Positions 46,516 to 57,916 of a stretch of 64,000 nucleotides of DNA are shown here, piece after piece. The translations under genes were made by a program, and so were the position numbers. The notes below the pieces were generated by a model, which saw only the letters and a list, made by a program, of their open reading frames with translations, did not search any database and was not told the origin of the DNA. The first letter of the stretch is position 1; each line of letters starts with the position of its first letter. Origin of the DNA: Lineus longissimus (Eukaryota; Nemertea; Pilidiophora; Heteronemertea; Lineidae); assembly GCF_910592395.1 (NCBI RefSeq), contig NC_088324.1, positions 10,318,953 to 10,382,952 on the forward strand, read 5' to 3'.

Positions 46516-48250
46516 GTACGTTTCTTGTTATCCTTTTTTTCATCAGTGATTTTAACTGAAGGTAAATGCTATGATAAGATTAGTTTAATCGTAGTCTGCT
46601 TTTAAATTACGGTGTACATGTACATACTTTTGTGTTTTTTTCTTGCTACAAAGGAGAGGCGATACGTTTCCTGCCGGCGTAGGCAGTCTGAAATGCCCCC
46701 TTGAAAAGTCTGTCCTAACTGCTGTCCTAAAAGTATGAATGGTAGGCATACTTTTTACTTCGTCGAATGATTATATAGAATAAAGTCTAAACGGTATTCT
46801 ACCGGTTCGAAAACATGAGAGTCCACACTGGCACCTAGGACTGTGAGAACAATGTGAAAGAGTGTATAGCGTGCCCGCGGGGAGTTGGCGGCGAGGTTAA
46901 TGAATCCAATTAAAGGATCAAGTATTTATAACAACAAAAATGACCAATCTCGCCTATCACGATCTCACTCCTTTGTTAATGCAGCCGGAGAGAGTTCATG
47001 TGGACCAATATCACGAAAGCATAATTAGCCGAACTAATGCTCAAAGCAAAGTCATCAAACGAAGCAAATTTAACGGCTTTGTATGATATATATATTTGGG
47101 GGAACGCTAATGTGTAAAGAGAAAACATGGACAAGGCCAAGGTAATAATATCACCCCGCATTTAAAAGAATTAAAATGCCTAGCCCACACCTCATGTTGA
47201 CTTTGAGTAACAGAAGATTGAAATTGGCTCCATATTGTCTCGAACCAGATTTTTCATATGGATATCTCTTTCTTTGAGCGCTGATCGCCTACCATCATTA
47301 TGTATCCTATTTTTACATGTAGTACACTATTCTGAAATGAATTTAGAATAAAATGCAAGTTTATCGACATTTATTTCCGGATATTATGCAATAAATCACC
47401 TAGTATACGAGATTCCTATGTTTATGACGAATCATTAAGTGCTTTTTTTAGCAAAGCTCATTAACGCGTGGGACTAGGATGTAACTTGAATGTTTAAAAA
47501 TGTTAAATTTTACTAAATTTATCAGATGGCCCACAAAAGATTGATTAGTTGGGAAGTAACTGTGTAGTTGAAGATAACGGGCATGCATGCTTACACCCAG
47601 TTCTTCCGGTACGGCAAGAGATAAAACAAAAAGGAATAAACATGTTTAGATGCGAGCTGTGTCCTTTTTTTATTGTAAAGCGTTTGCAAACGTCATACCT
47701 TTTAATAATAAAACAACAAACAATCGCATGCCTACAAGCAGTCTTTTTAATTGCGAAAATCTCGCTGATTCCTTGCAAATATTCGCCCTTCAACAAACAG
47801 ATTCGATTTCTTTGTACGTTCGCCCACTCATACTCTATGAAGACTCACTATCTTTGAAGATAAGCAGATTTGATGGATTATAATGAATCTGACCCTTGAC
47901 ATGTTGTTCAACATTTCAACATGCACAGTACTAGCTAGCTGAGCTGGATGATCGTCATATCAACTCTAGTACTGCCTTAGAGTTAAATTCTAATCCCTTT
48001 GAGTGTCAGTGATACAATTTCGGGTACTGGTGCGATGGGTCTCTACGGATGGTGGACGTGAGTTGTCCGTGGGCCACTGTTCATTTTGTTGCATCAAGTA
48101 ATTGAGGTGATCCTCAGCCGCACAAAAAAGAAAATCACTCTACGTTTTAATTCATAGCTCAAGTTTAATTCATGCTCATAGAACGTCGATTGCACGCAAT
48201 CAGTTATGATTGCGCCAATAGCGGAAGTCGGCCATGCCACCTAATCAAGA
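46516..48250. other. No gene recognised
   Basis: AT-rich DNA without supported exons. The open frames at 47549-47857 and 47545-47796 face each other and have no recognisable domain. Confidence 0.4.
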
Positions 48251-48320
48251 TGGCGGCGATCATTATATGGCAGAGGTATAAATGACGACCGCGCACGTCT
48301 AACTTTAACAGCAATCAGTG
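48249..48320 (+). promoter_or_regulatory. Candidate promoter with YY1-like, TATA and initiator motifs
   Basis: aagatggcggcg (YY1-type) at about 48248 is followed by TATAAA at 48277-48282 and a TCAGT initiator at 48315-48319, all in plus orientation. This would suit the secreted precursor gene whose coding starts at 49274. The TATA-to-initiator distance of about 40 is longer than ideal, so the true start may be a little upstream of TCAGT. Confidence 0.4.
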
Positions 48321-49273
48321 CTGTCGACACTCTATTGGGGATGTCCCATCTGACTAATTTGTGGGCCATTGATTGTCCGATATGGATACGATCAAGTCAA
48401 TCACATGTCATTAGTCCATGGTTGATTCAATCGCCCGTTTCATTCAATGTACGCCCCCACCTGCTGAGGCCATGACGATGATAATACTCTAACGACATAT
48501 ATGACAACTTGAAAAAGACTATTTGAAATCATTATTGTGGAGGTGACGTGGGCTGAAACTGGCTTCAAGTGGAGCTACAAAATATAAAGCTTGAGTCATT
48601 TATTTATGTTATGGTAAATGTTTTATTCGGGAAAATCATATTCTACAATGTTGATCCGGTCGTGTAACCACGCTTCACTGTTGGATCTTCGCACCCTCCC
48701 GATCCTCGTAGGTCTTGATGTCTCTCCACTCCTACAAACCGTTGTAATAGAGGAAAATACTGGATCACCACCTTAAAGAATTCCAGAGGTTCTTAGACAG
48801 CTGGATAAGGTCAATGACACCTTCCAGTAATACCAATGTACACTCTTAGAAATGAAGGTTTTCAAGGTTTGGAAAAATCTTTAATGTTCTTACAGACAAC
48901 ACAACTCATTGCATCCACACCTGATAATCTCATATATAAATCTAAAATGAGTCATATGTGACGTACACAACCCGTTTATTTGACCATTCATGGACCACTC
49001 TGCCTGCTTGTTACTGGTCATTCAACACCAACGAGATTCTGACCGTAAAGGGAAATTACCTGTAGGTGGAGGCCATGGATATCGTGGACGGCAATTATCA
49101 AAGTAACAATTTGTGCGCCTACATAACAAGCTGTATTCGTGTATGTTTTTGGATGGACACTGAAATGAAGATTAGAATTTGCTTAGTAAAACCCATTGGG
49201 CTGAGACTATTATTGCATGTAATTTGCTGGAATGATAACATTGTTTTAATGACGTGTCTTTGCAGACGCCATC

Positions 49274-51579
49274 ATGAAGTCTCGAGCGACATCCCTAGCA
49301 GTCACGGCTTTACTCGCCACATGGCTGTGCGTTGAGACTATGCCAATAACACCGGAACTACTGCCACGAATAACCCGGGGGTATATACAAAGAAGCAAGG
49401 GTATGTATATGACTGAAGGAGGTAACGCTAAGTTTAAGTCAGCCCAGTGTTGGTGACCGAACATCCCGGCCAAGAAGCAAACGCTACGTTTCCTCCAGCT
49501 TGAGTCAAGTCCAGTTTAACAATTCTTACCCCGCTCTAAAGCAGATATCGGGGTCAAATGTAACCGACCGTAAAGGCCTGAGCGGTTACTATCTCAGGTG
49601 ATACATGCAGGTCTTACATCAAAGAATATCAATTTGCAAAAAAACATTGATAAAAAGGTAATTGCGCAAAGCACAAAATGATAATCTGAGTTTTTTTTCT
49701 TGAATATTTTCTCAACCGATGAACTTGGTCCCCTTCAGCATTCACTGTCAACTGCGTTGTGGTATTCTGCTTGATATATACAGCCGGGTTATTAAGGCAG
49801 CACTGATAGCTAAATATGTTTACGGGATAAAAATTCATAAAAAAGCCCGAACGTGACCTTTCGTTCACGACCTATTTCATCCGAGCAAAAGATGTACATG
49901 TATATGCAATTCGATAACTGTATTTTTGTTTTAAGGATGATCGGAGCCGTAAAATTCATTTTCACCTCACATACATTGTAAACCTGTTGCCCTGTGACGA
50001 TTGTTCCGAGAGCAGATTATACGTTCCCTGCATGATCCTTGACAGTGGCATTCAGTCCTGAGTGCATGCATTACCCCATCCTCAGAAAGCATTGTTTAAC
50101 TTTCATCCCTGAGCTTTTTCCATAATCTTATGGTAAAAGTGTCATTCTAGAAGGCATGCTTTGATGCAAATGGAAGCTTTGAACCCAAAAACGACTCGCA
50201 TTATTTTTTTATTGCTATTTGGAGAAACATGCGAGCGATTAAAAGCATTTGGAGTGTATTGGAAAATCATTAAAATAGATTTTTGTCGTTCATAAAATCA
50301 TCTGTATTGATATTGCTTTAAAACTTAGCAAAGAAAAAGTTCTTTACTCCGTTCGTGGAGAAGAAAATTATTTCATTGTTTCAAAGTTTTAGGTTTATAG
50401 TCTGATATCAATGACGATGGAGTTCATCATCCGACTTCACCCCTTTAGTAGAACTCAAGATGAGCTGTTTAATCAGCGCTACAACCTGAGCATTTTAGAC
50501 TGGAACCCCTTTGTTAACCTGGATGGAGAGGTAAAGAGACTTGCCTAGAGTCTCACACCGACAATGGGGATCGAACCAGGTACCTCATGATGACTGCTAG
50601 TCAGAGACCCGCCAGCCTGATGATGACCCATTCGCCAACTCAGCATATGGCACCGTAGGCGTTTAAACCTTTTTTGGTCGTAACCTATCTAACGGTTGTT
50701 TGATTATGCTTTACGAATCGTGAAATTACAATATCCTGGCAATTTTCACCATCGTCACAAAAATTGTCGTATCGCTCATCACGTGTATTTCTTCTTTCAG
50801 TTCCGGTGAATTTCGACCATGAGATGATTGACTACGAAACACGTCACCATGACAACAGGAAGTCACTTTCTTTGACCGGTGCAATTTTGCACGAGACGCT
50901 TGAAGAGTTAGACCAACTGATAAAAAAGGATATCGCAGATAGAGTCGACGATGAGATTCGTCAAGGAATATCTCGAGATACTGTATTTGGTTTTCCACCC
51001 AGCGGCAGAAATATTTTTGATTTTAAAGGACACGAAAGAAAAAACTTTGTACAAAGTTATGGAAATAGATTTCATGACGAAGATGATTATAATACTGATC
51101 GAACTGATAGGGGCGGGAATCGGGAATTTGAAACTGGAGATATTGGAGTCCGTGACACTAGAGATATGGTTGACAATAGAGATATAATGGCTGCATATAG
51201 AGATGATGCTGACTTTAGAGATAGCATGGAAAACGGAAAGAAACTTAGGCCTGATGGTTTCATTGAAATCGGGGATCTTAAACGTTATGATAAAGAAAAG
51301 TATCTCAGTGGATATAGAGATACCGGAACCTTAAATATAATTGAGGATGAGTTTATGAATGCAAATACTGCAAAATACGGAATGAACAAGAAACTTAGAC
51401 AACCTATTGAAAATCAAGACGCTGGAGTTGATGTTGAGAAACGAGGGAGGTCGCTGTGGTGGTATCGAAACTGCAACCGAGTTCGCCGTTGGCGGTGGAG
51501 GGATATCAGAGCATTCGTGCGATCGCGGCGGATGTGCGGGAAACCTGCTGTGAGAGTGAGATACGGAATCTACGGGTGA
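49274..51579 (+). CDS. Secreted precursor with acidic pro-region and cationic C-terminal peptide
   Basis: Two coding exons (49274-49400 and 50801-51579, phase 1) encode 301 residues. A signal peptide covers about residues 1-22 (hydrophobic VTALLATWLCV). The long middle is rich in Asp, Glu and Arg with repeated RD units (VRDTRDMVDNRDI). A dibasic Lys-Arg site at 256-257 would release the last 44 residues. This C-terminal piece has 13 Arg, one Lys, one Asp, four Trp (LWWY and RWRWRD) and exactly two Cys (positions 10 and 31 of the piece), and ends in Gly after Tyr, a possible amidation signal. Acidic pro-region plus very basic tail is typical of antimicrobial peptide precursors; a two-cysteine neuropeptide is the other option. 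The ATG follows an acceptor (tctttgcag) by eight bases. No known family was recognised. Confidence 0.7.
50530..50645 (-). repeat. tRNA-derived SINE-like sequence
   Basis: On the minus strand, ctgactagcagtcatcatga is followed by tacctggttcgatcccca, a B-box-bearing T-arm. This resembles tRNA heads of SINEs rather than a functional tRNA. It lies in the intron of the secreted precursor gene. Confidence 0.4.
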
Positions 51580-51977
51580 TGCGGGTGACACTGAACATTA
51601 GAAATCAGCCGAATTTCCGACTCGGCTCTGACTCCGACTCACCTTTGAGGCTCTGCAACAGATTGAATTACAGTCCTACAGTGACGGAAATATTGACAGA
51701 AGTCGTATTCCAAGGCAGGGCTTGCCGCTCCCGACTTGGGATACGAGTGCATTTTTTTGTGGCTCACGCACAATTCAAATTACTCCAATTCAGCCTCAAA
51801 ATGACTTCTATCAAGTCTCATAGCTGAATCGGAGTCGGAGTTGTTGATTTCGTAGAAATTCTGCGTTCTACTACAAGCTGTTGGATACATTAATTGGACT
51901 ACAGCATTTAATGTCAACTGCACTATTTACCTGTCAATGGCAATGCATTAAGTAGTTGCAAATGAGGCTGTTTGATG

Positions 51978-51983
51978 AATAAA
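51978..51983 (+). terminator. Poly(A) signal of the secreted precursor gene
   Basis: AATAAA about 400 bases after the stop codon, with another similar hexamer near 52054. Use inferred. Confidence 0.45.
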
Positions 51984-52273
51984 AAGCAACAGTTTTTTTC
52001 TGTGTTTACTGGATGACGAGGTAATATGCAGACTATTAGTTCCAACACAGCAAAATAAAGTTGATACGGATTGTGGTGGGAATATTTACACAGCGTATAT
52101 GTACAGCGTTCATTATATTATGGTCCCAGTCACAGAGCAATCTTTTTATCACGTGCGATGTTCATATTCCGATCCGAAAACATCGTAACTCTGGTTAGTG
52201 AAACAACTAGCCTTGACCTTGACCAACTGTACATGTCAACTGATGCGTAGATATCTGCCTCATCACTCCCATC

Positions 52274-53320
52274 CTAAGAAATAGTTCTCAAATTAACACT
52301 TGAGTTACTGTCCTCTTTCCATTTCAATTTCTTAAGAAAGCGTTTAAAATCTTGCCGGAAGGAAGAACTCGAAGATAAATATATATAGAAATTAAACTGA
52401 TTGTTACAAGTCACAAGTATGTAGGTGATTGAGAACGCCAGTCGTCTGATTTCAGGTTGGTCTCTGGCCTGATCTGGGCGGATTAGAGCCCAGTAGATAT
52501 AATCCACAGGCCAGGAAGACATGAAGAAAACAAATGAAAAAGACATAGCTAACAGCATACGGATAATACCACTAGAGTTCGATTTTGGGTTAGAGCAATT
52601 TCGAAGCTCGCAGTGACACTTATGGCGCTTTGAGCGCAGCTTTAAAAGTATCAAAGTATTTATCACCAAAACGATAATGCAGGGCAAAGCCACGTCAAAG
52701 GCCATATGAGACAGTTCTAAATAGTGCATGACAGATTCAGGCAGGTTTTTGGCCCCGCAGATTTCGTGATATATGACGTCATCACCTTTTGGGCACTTGA
52801 ACTCGATGAGGATAATCCGAGGACTGTTTAATAAAATATGCGCAAAAACATTTACGAAGAAGAAAATCTTTGCCCGCCTCCATGTGCACCATGTTGATTT
52901 CTTTAGAGGGAAGCACAGGGCTATGAATCGGTCGACAGACAACGTCACAACACACCAGGCGGAGATCTCGAAAAACGTGAACGAAAAAAATTGGTGCTCC
53001 TTGCAAAATAGGTCGCCCCACTCGTAAATTAAGTGAGGGGTGTTCTGTATGAATATCCCATGCACAAGATCTAGACTCGATAGCACATCCACGAGGGCTA
53101 ACACTTTGAAATGAAAGACCACGACAGACTTCCTGAACTTGCTATAATGCACTGTGAGGATTATTAGAAGGTTTCCCAAGATTCCGAAGGCGAGTAGTGG
53201 TATCGGGAGGTAGAGTGCGAATACTCGAGTCCAGAATTCTATGGCGCCTGATTTGCCGTGGAATGAATTACTGAAATTGCACCTCATGGTATCCGAAAAA
53301 TGCGTTGCATTTGGAGCCAT
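52274..53320 (-). CDS. Class A (rhodopsin-type) G protein-coupled receptor, intronless
   Basis: One uninterrupted minus-strand frame of 348 residues with seven hydrophobic segments. Class A marks are GN at 49-50 in TM1, LALVD with Asp78 in TM2, Cys106 and Cys188 for the extracellular disulfide, DRF at 130-132 in place of DRY, SSWP at 268-271 in place of CWxP in TM6, and NFYIY at 310-314 in place of NPxxY in TM7. N-glycosylation sites lie at Asn4 and Asn15. The short third loop is Cys/Lys/Ser-rich and the C-tail basic. It resembles invertebrate orphan and neuropeptide (FMRFamide-like) receptors, but the ligand cannot be told. The convergent neighbour is the secreted precursor gene. The start was chosen as the first ATG giving a glycosylated N-terminus. 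Confidence 0.88.
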   Translation of the reverse strand: MAPNATHFSDTMRCNFSNSFHGKSGAIEFWTRVFALYLPIPLLAFGILGNLLIILTVHYSKFRKSVVVFHFKVLALVDVLSSLDLVHGIFIQNTPHLIYEWGDLFCKEHQFFSFTFFEISAWCVVTLSVDRFIALCFPLKKSTWCTWRRAKIFFFVNVFAHILLNSPRIILIEFKCPKGDDVIYHEICGAKNLPESVMHYLELSHMAFDVALPCIIVLVINTLILLKLRSKRHKCHCELRNCSNPKSNSSGIIRMLLAMSFSFVFFMSSWPVDYIYWALIRPDQARDQPEIRRLAFSITYILVTCNNQFNFYIYLSSSSSFRQDFKRFLKKLKWKEDSNSSVNLRTIS

Positions 53321-56300
53321 GGCTACTCAATATACAAATGCAAACAACCACGTCATGTAGAAGATGGCCGACTACATCTCGTGACATCACCTCATCCGAC
53401 CGGGACACAGTTTCCTGAACCTGATTTACCACAAATCATCGTTATCCCAGGCAACGGTAACGAAGCCAAGGCTAGCTCCATGTTTCACCGAGTAGGCCGC
53501 AAGGCTTCAAGTTCAATACTGCTTGTTACAAAGCTGACGGGTCAAATATTCTTTCCCGAGTTCAGCTGAAGCTTTTACTCGAAGTGTATATAGTTCCTGC
53601 GGAGAAATGCCTCGCTTTCGGTTGCATGTGCACTAGGGGTGATTGTGCACAGTCCTCATCAATATAAGTGACACATTCCTGATTTCATCCTCTCTTTATC
53701 ACCTAATCCAGAAGAACATATCCCGCCGACGAGTTCATGATACCCGAATGTACAAAACAACAGCGTGGTGTCATTGTGAAGGCAGATACAGGACATTATA
53801 AGCCCATCACGTACTCCAATTTTCAAAGTTGAAACGAGCCGACATTGCCTTTATCTACGATTGGATAGACCACATGATATTAAAGCGAAATTTCTATATC
53901 AATGCTGGTTTGGCAGTAATTTTTCAAAATATCACGAAAGCGATATTCCATCTCAATCAACTGGACTTTGATGTTTTCACCCCAAATCTTGGTTCAGTAC
54001 TCAGACTTACAATGTCTTCGATGTCATCAATAAAATTTTCAAAAAATGTTGATATTTTGAGAACATGTCCAAGTTATCATTTCGTGATATTCAGAAGAAT
54101 AAATGGTTAATTAGCATTGATATCGATATTTCGCTTTAGAGAATGGGATGGCAAATCGCTGCACCCTGAACGACCCGTATGAATATGTATTCATGTTCTC
54201 CAACGAACATGCTATGTCCCGTATTGTCATAATACAGGAGGTATGCATCTCAAATATTCCATACAAACCCTAGCCTTTCATTGGCGCACGCCGGGTACGA
54301 AAGTGTCGTATAAAAGATGGAAGGCCGCGCGTGCTATGCGCGTGCGCGCGCGCACTTGAAACTCTAGTTTTTCTTTGTAAACAAAAAGGTCAAGACTTTG
54401 TCGATTGGATGACTTGAGTTTCCGCGGTGATGACGGTGCGTTGCTATGGGCCGCCAGAATGTGGGTGTCACGTGCCTCTAACGCCAGTTTCCGAAAACAC
54501 TGTACCGTTCAATGCTGCACTTGATCTTCGAGGCAGTTCAAGACAGTGTGCTGTGCCACAGGAACGCCATCCATTTACTTTAAAGAACCACACCTCCCGC
54601 GGCTGGATAGGCAGCTTGGCCTTTTTTCCGGTAGCCATCGCCTCTTTCCACAAGGAGGAATATGATACTTCCGATCAGGTATTGGCCAATCAGAACGCAA
54701 GTAGATGGTCTTCAGTGCTTTCCGACAGCGCCGAACAAGCTTGATAGATGTCTCTCCTTTGGCCAAGAGGCCACTGAGGTAGTGGATCACATCAATACCT
54801 CAAGAGGAGCACCAATAACTTTGACCGAAATGTAGCCGCATGCAGTACGGTTCAGTGCATTGCCGTGTGTTCATGGTCAATACACTTCACCGCAGATCAG
54901 ATGACACTGTCGAGATTGTCAAATCCCTTTCCTTTTAGATTTGTGCTGACACAACTAGTTTGCGTGTTGTTTTTAAATCTGATAGGTATTTGTTCAAAGC
55001 ATTATGCGCAACAAAGTTTTTTTTATGGCACCTGTTGCATTTCAATAGCCAGTGGGGCACGTGTGATTTCGGAGGAAATCAGCGTTAAAAATGTCATAAA
55101 CACCCCTAATCGGTGCAATCATTACAAAAGTGTGTCACGCTGAGTGAGGAATCGGGGTGATTCTTTTGGGCCCGGCGCGTTCTGGGATACAATACGTGGC
55201 ATCACTGGCGGGCCAGTGGTGTGAGCGGAGTCATTATGTCACGACAATGCTCCGCCGAAGAAACCGGAAAATTAGCCAAAATTGTGGTATTTTTGCTTAT
55301 GGTTTTTGCGCGATGAGATGCGGGTTGATTGCGGACTTCGGGCATCTGCTGGCGCGGCGTGCGCCCGGAATATGCCCCCCGAAAGTACGGCGTACACCTG
55401 CAACTCATTCGTGTAGTTGATCGTAGGATTGGGAAGGTTGACCCGGGATGGTGTACTATTGATGTAAAAATCAAGTTCTCTCAGTTTGGTCGAAAGTTCA
55501 TGAAATGTAACTCAGCTTATGAGTCTGTGCCGAGGCAGTTAGCCGAACAAACACAAAGAAATAACCCCGCCCCACATTTTTTACTAAAAGGCTTCTTGCA
55601 AAAGCATCGTTAGTCCTCTACATGGCCAGGCGTGGTGGGGGTATGTCATCGACTATCGGGTATAGCCTTTTTCCGACAAGTGGATGGTAACTTGACAGTC
55701 TGAAAGGATCTCTGACAGCAAAACCCACAGTTCATCCACCTGTGTTGCGAGAACGGTTCGTTAGACGAAAAACGTTGTTTTGTCACGTGCGGGTAGCGCT
55801 TCCTAGTGGGATACCAGAGCACCATGCACCCGGCCACCGTGCGGTTAACGCTTCTTAGCGGGACACCACGCCGCGAATGGTCCAGCGCCAGACCGACAAG
55901 CAACATCCTTGCTGTGCTACGGTACGGCTAAAGAACCCGTGAACATTAATAACAGGGCAGAAAATAATGCAATTGTTGAAAAAATTAGCGCAGTTCGAGT
56001 GATGATGCGACAAATTACAATCAATTAAATGGGACAATTGACGAAGTGTAACGCTCTAATTTGAGTGGTTCTTTACACAATAACTTGTGTGGAAGACGTC
56101 GCAACGATCAACAGGGGGTTGATCAGTTGAGTCCAGGTCCTCTTCTCAATAATCTGGGTACTACGATACAGTAAAATCGCTTCTTCTGAGAGTCAGGGCA
56201 GTGGAGATTGGTGTAGTTGGTGTTCTCGAGCAAATGACAACCCTTGCCGTAGCCCTCAAATTCCTGTGCTCCGGCCGGAATTAGCTGAGTGACGTTAATC

Positions 56301-56600
56301 CCTGCAATCCGATGATAATCCCCTTCCTCGTGCCCATGGAGTAGATCATACGTTGGAGCACGCAATATTAACGATTTGGAGTTTAAAAAGTTCAATTTTG
56401 TCGATGCTGTATGGAAAGGACTTCGACAAGGTTGTCCTGCACAGTGACGTAACACAACGATATGTGCCCGCGATGTCCTCCTCGGGAATATTACGGTCCA
56501 CGAAATCTACCATTGGGGAACCTAGCCCCAAGCTCCGCGGCCAAAACTACCCAGCCCGTTCCTGGCCCTCGTGTCGCGCACGCGGGCCCGTGTCAAGTGT
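53321..56600. other. Gene-poor stretch with one strong TATA box
   Basis: cgtataaaagatgg at about 54307-54320 is a very good plus-strand TATA motif, followed by a GC-alternating run (gcgcgtgcgcgcgcgc). No coding exon was established downstream. Minus-strand frames at 56123-56531 contain protein-like phrases (YHRIAGINVTQLIPAGAQ) broken by frame changes and may be a decayed gene. Confidence 0.3.
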
Positions 56601-56631
56601 ATGAATACGACCAATGAAAATAGTGCGGAGG

Positions 56632-56820
56632 ATTTAAAACGAGGCGGTCGTGTGTTTGTTGGACAGACGACATCAGTCGCACGCGCTGCAGGTGTGGAAT
56701 CTGTGAGCAGACGTCAGAAGACAGTGTTGAAGTTGTACTGGACGGGTTAGGACGCTCATGGGATAAGTGTGGATAGATACTGAAAACTGTGGATATAGCA
56801 GAAACCATTTTATTTATTAG
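56632..56820 (+). promoter_or_regulatory. Candidate core promoter and noncoding first exon
   Basis: CCAAT at about 56610, a TATA-like gatttaaaac at 56631-56640 and a TCAGTC initiator at 56673-56678 precede an exon-like segment that ends with TTATTAG|GTAAGA at 56820. It probably starts a plus-strand gene whose first coding exon may be 59900-60018. Confidence 0.4.
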
Positions 56821-56929
56821 GTAAGATTTGTTTCTTCAACTTTACAGCTTAGCAATCATTTCGTAAAAAAATTTAAAAAATAGATACAGTAGTTTTCTTC
56901 CTTTAAATATTAAGATATTTGCTGCTTTA

Positions 56930-57560
56930 AATCTTTCACTTTACATGTATATCTTCATAAGGTATAGGCATCTGATTCTGATATAATTTGTGTCATTCAC
57001 ATGAACTTACGGATCTTCGGCCTACATGATAAAAGCTAACCTATAACTTTACGATTTAGGATAGCTTATATCTATATACAATTTTTCACTTAGTAACTTA
57101 GGGATCTTAGTCCAATACTTACTTATAACTTAAATTTTAGGGATCGTATCTGTCACTTTATAATTTAGAAATCATCTTAGTACATGTATTTATATCTTTC
57201 ACCCCTTAACTTAAGGATACTTTTAATACTTATAATATGGTTCACTTATATAACTTCGGTATCTTATTTGATACTTCACTTTGTAACTTCGGTATCTTAT
57301 TTTAATTAGCACTTACAAGTACATGTACACATGTAGCTTTCACATTATAACTAAGGAATCTTATCAAATACATATATCCATTACTTTCTGGCTTTAGGAA
57401 TCGCATTTGGTACTTTCAAAGCATGGTTTTGTACTTTTCACTTTATAAGGTAGGGATCTTCTAAACTAATTACAATGTATGCCTCCATTTCATAACTTAG
57501 CGGTTTTCTTTACTGATTTCATAACTTTTCCGTTATAACTTAAAGAATGATTTTGTCTGT
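56930..57560. repeat. Degenerate repeat built on a cttataacttagggatctta-like core
   Basis: At least ten diverged versions of a core near cactttataacttagggatct occur in direct orientation at irregular spacing of about 30-70 bases. It lies inside the presumed first intron of the gene that starts near 56675. Confidence 0.65.
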
Positions 57561-57700
57561 CAAAGTTTGTGCGATTAAGGTATAGTTCTGTAGAGACTCA
57601 AGACCGTTAATCCACAACATCCTTTCGTCTTCGGGACACTCCTATCCTATCGGACAGATTTTCCTATCATACTGGCTCATTTGCGAGCAGGGAACTCAGT

Positions 57701-57916
57701 GTGGACGAAAATAACATGCAACATAGAAAAACATCGTACCCTTATTCAGCTCATACCGATCAGGTGATAATTACACTCATAGTTATCCAGTTGATAATTG
57801 TACTGATTGGACCCGTATCATCAAATTGCTTAATCGTCGTGTATCGCGATAAATTACTTAGTAGCTTACGTAATGCATTTTTTCAGAAATTTTACAAAAA
57901 TAAACGAAAAAATTGA
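57701..57916 (+). pseudogene. Single-TM orphan frame resembling a GPCR TM1
   Basis: The frame contains a strong hydrophobic run (VIITLIVIQLIIVLIG) followed by SNCLIVVYRDKLLSSLRNAF, which looks like TM1 and the first loop of a class A receptor. The frame then stops and no TM2 follows. It may be a dead receptor fragment or chance. Confidence 0.25.

Noticed and set aside
47545-47857. Facing frames of 83 and 102 codons
   Set aside because: Both strands are equally open, with no domain or splice context; likely chance.
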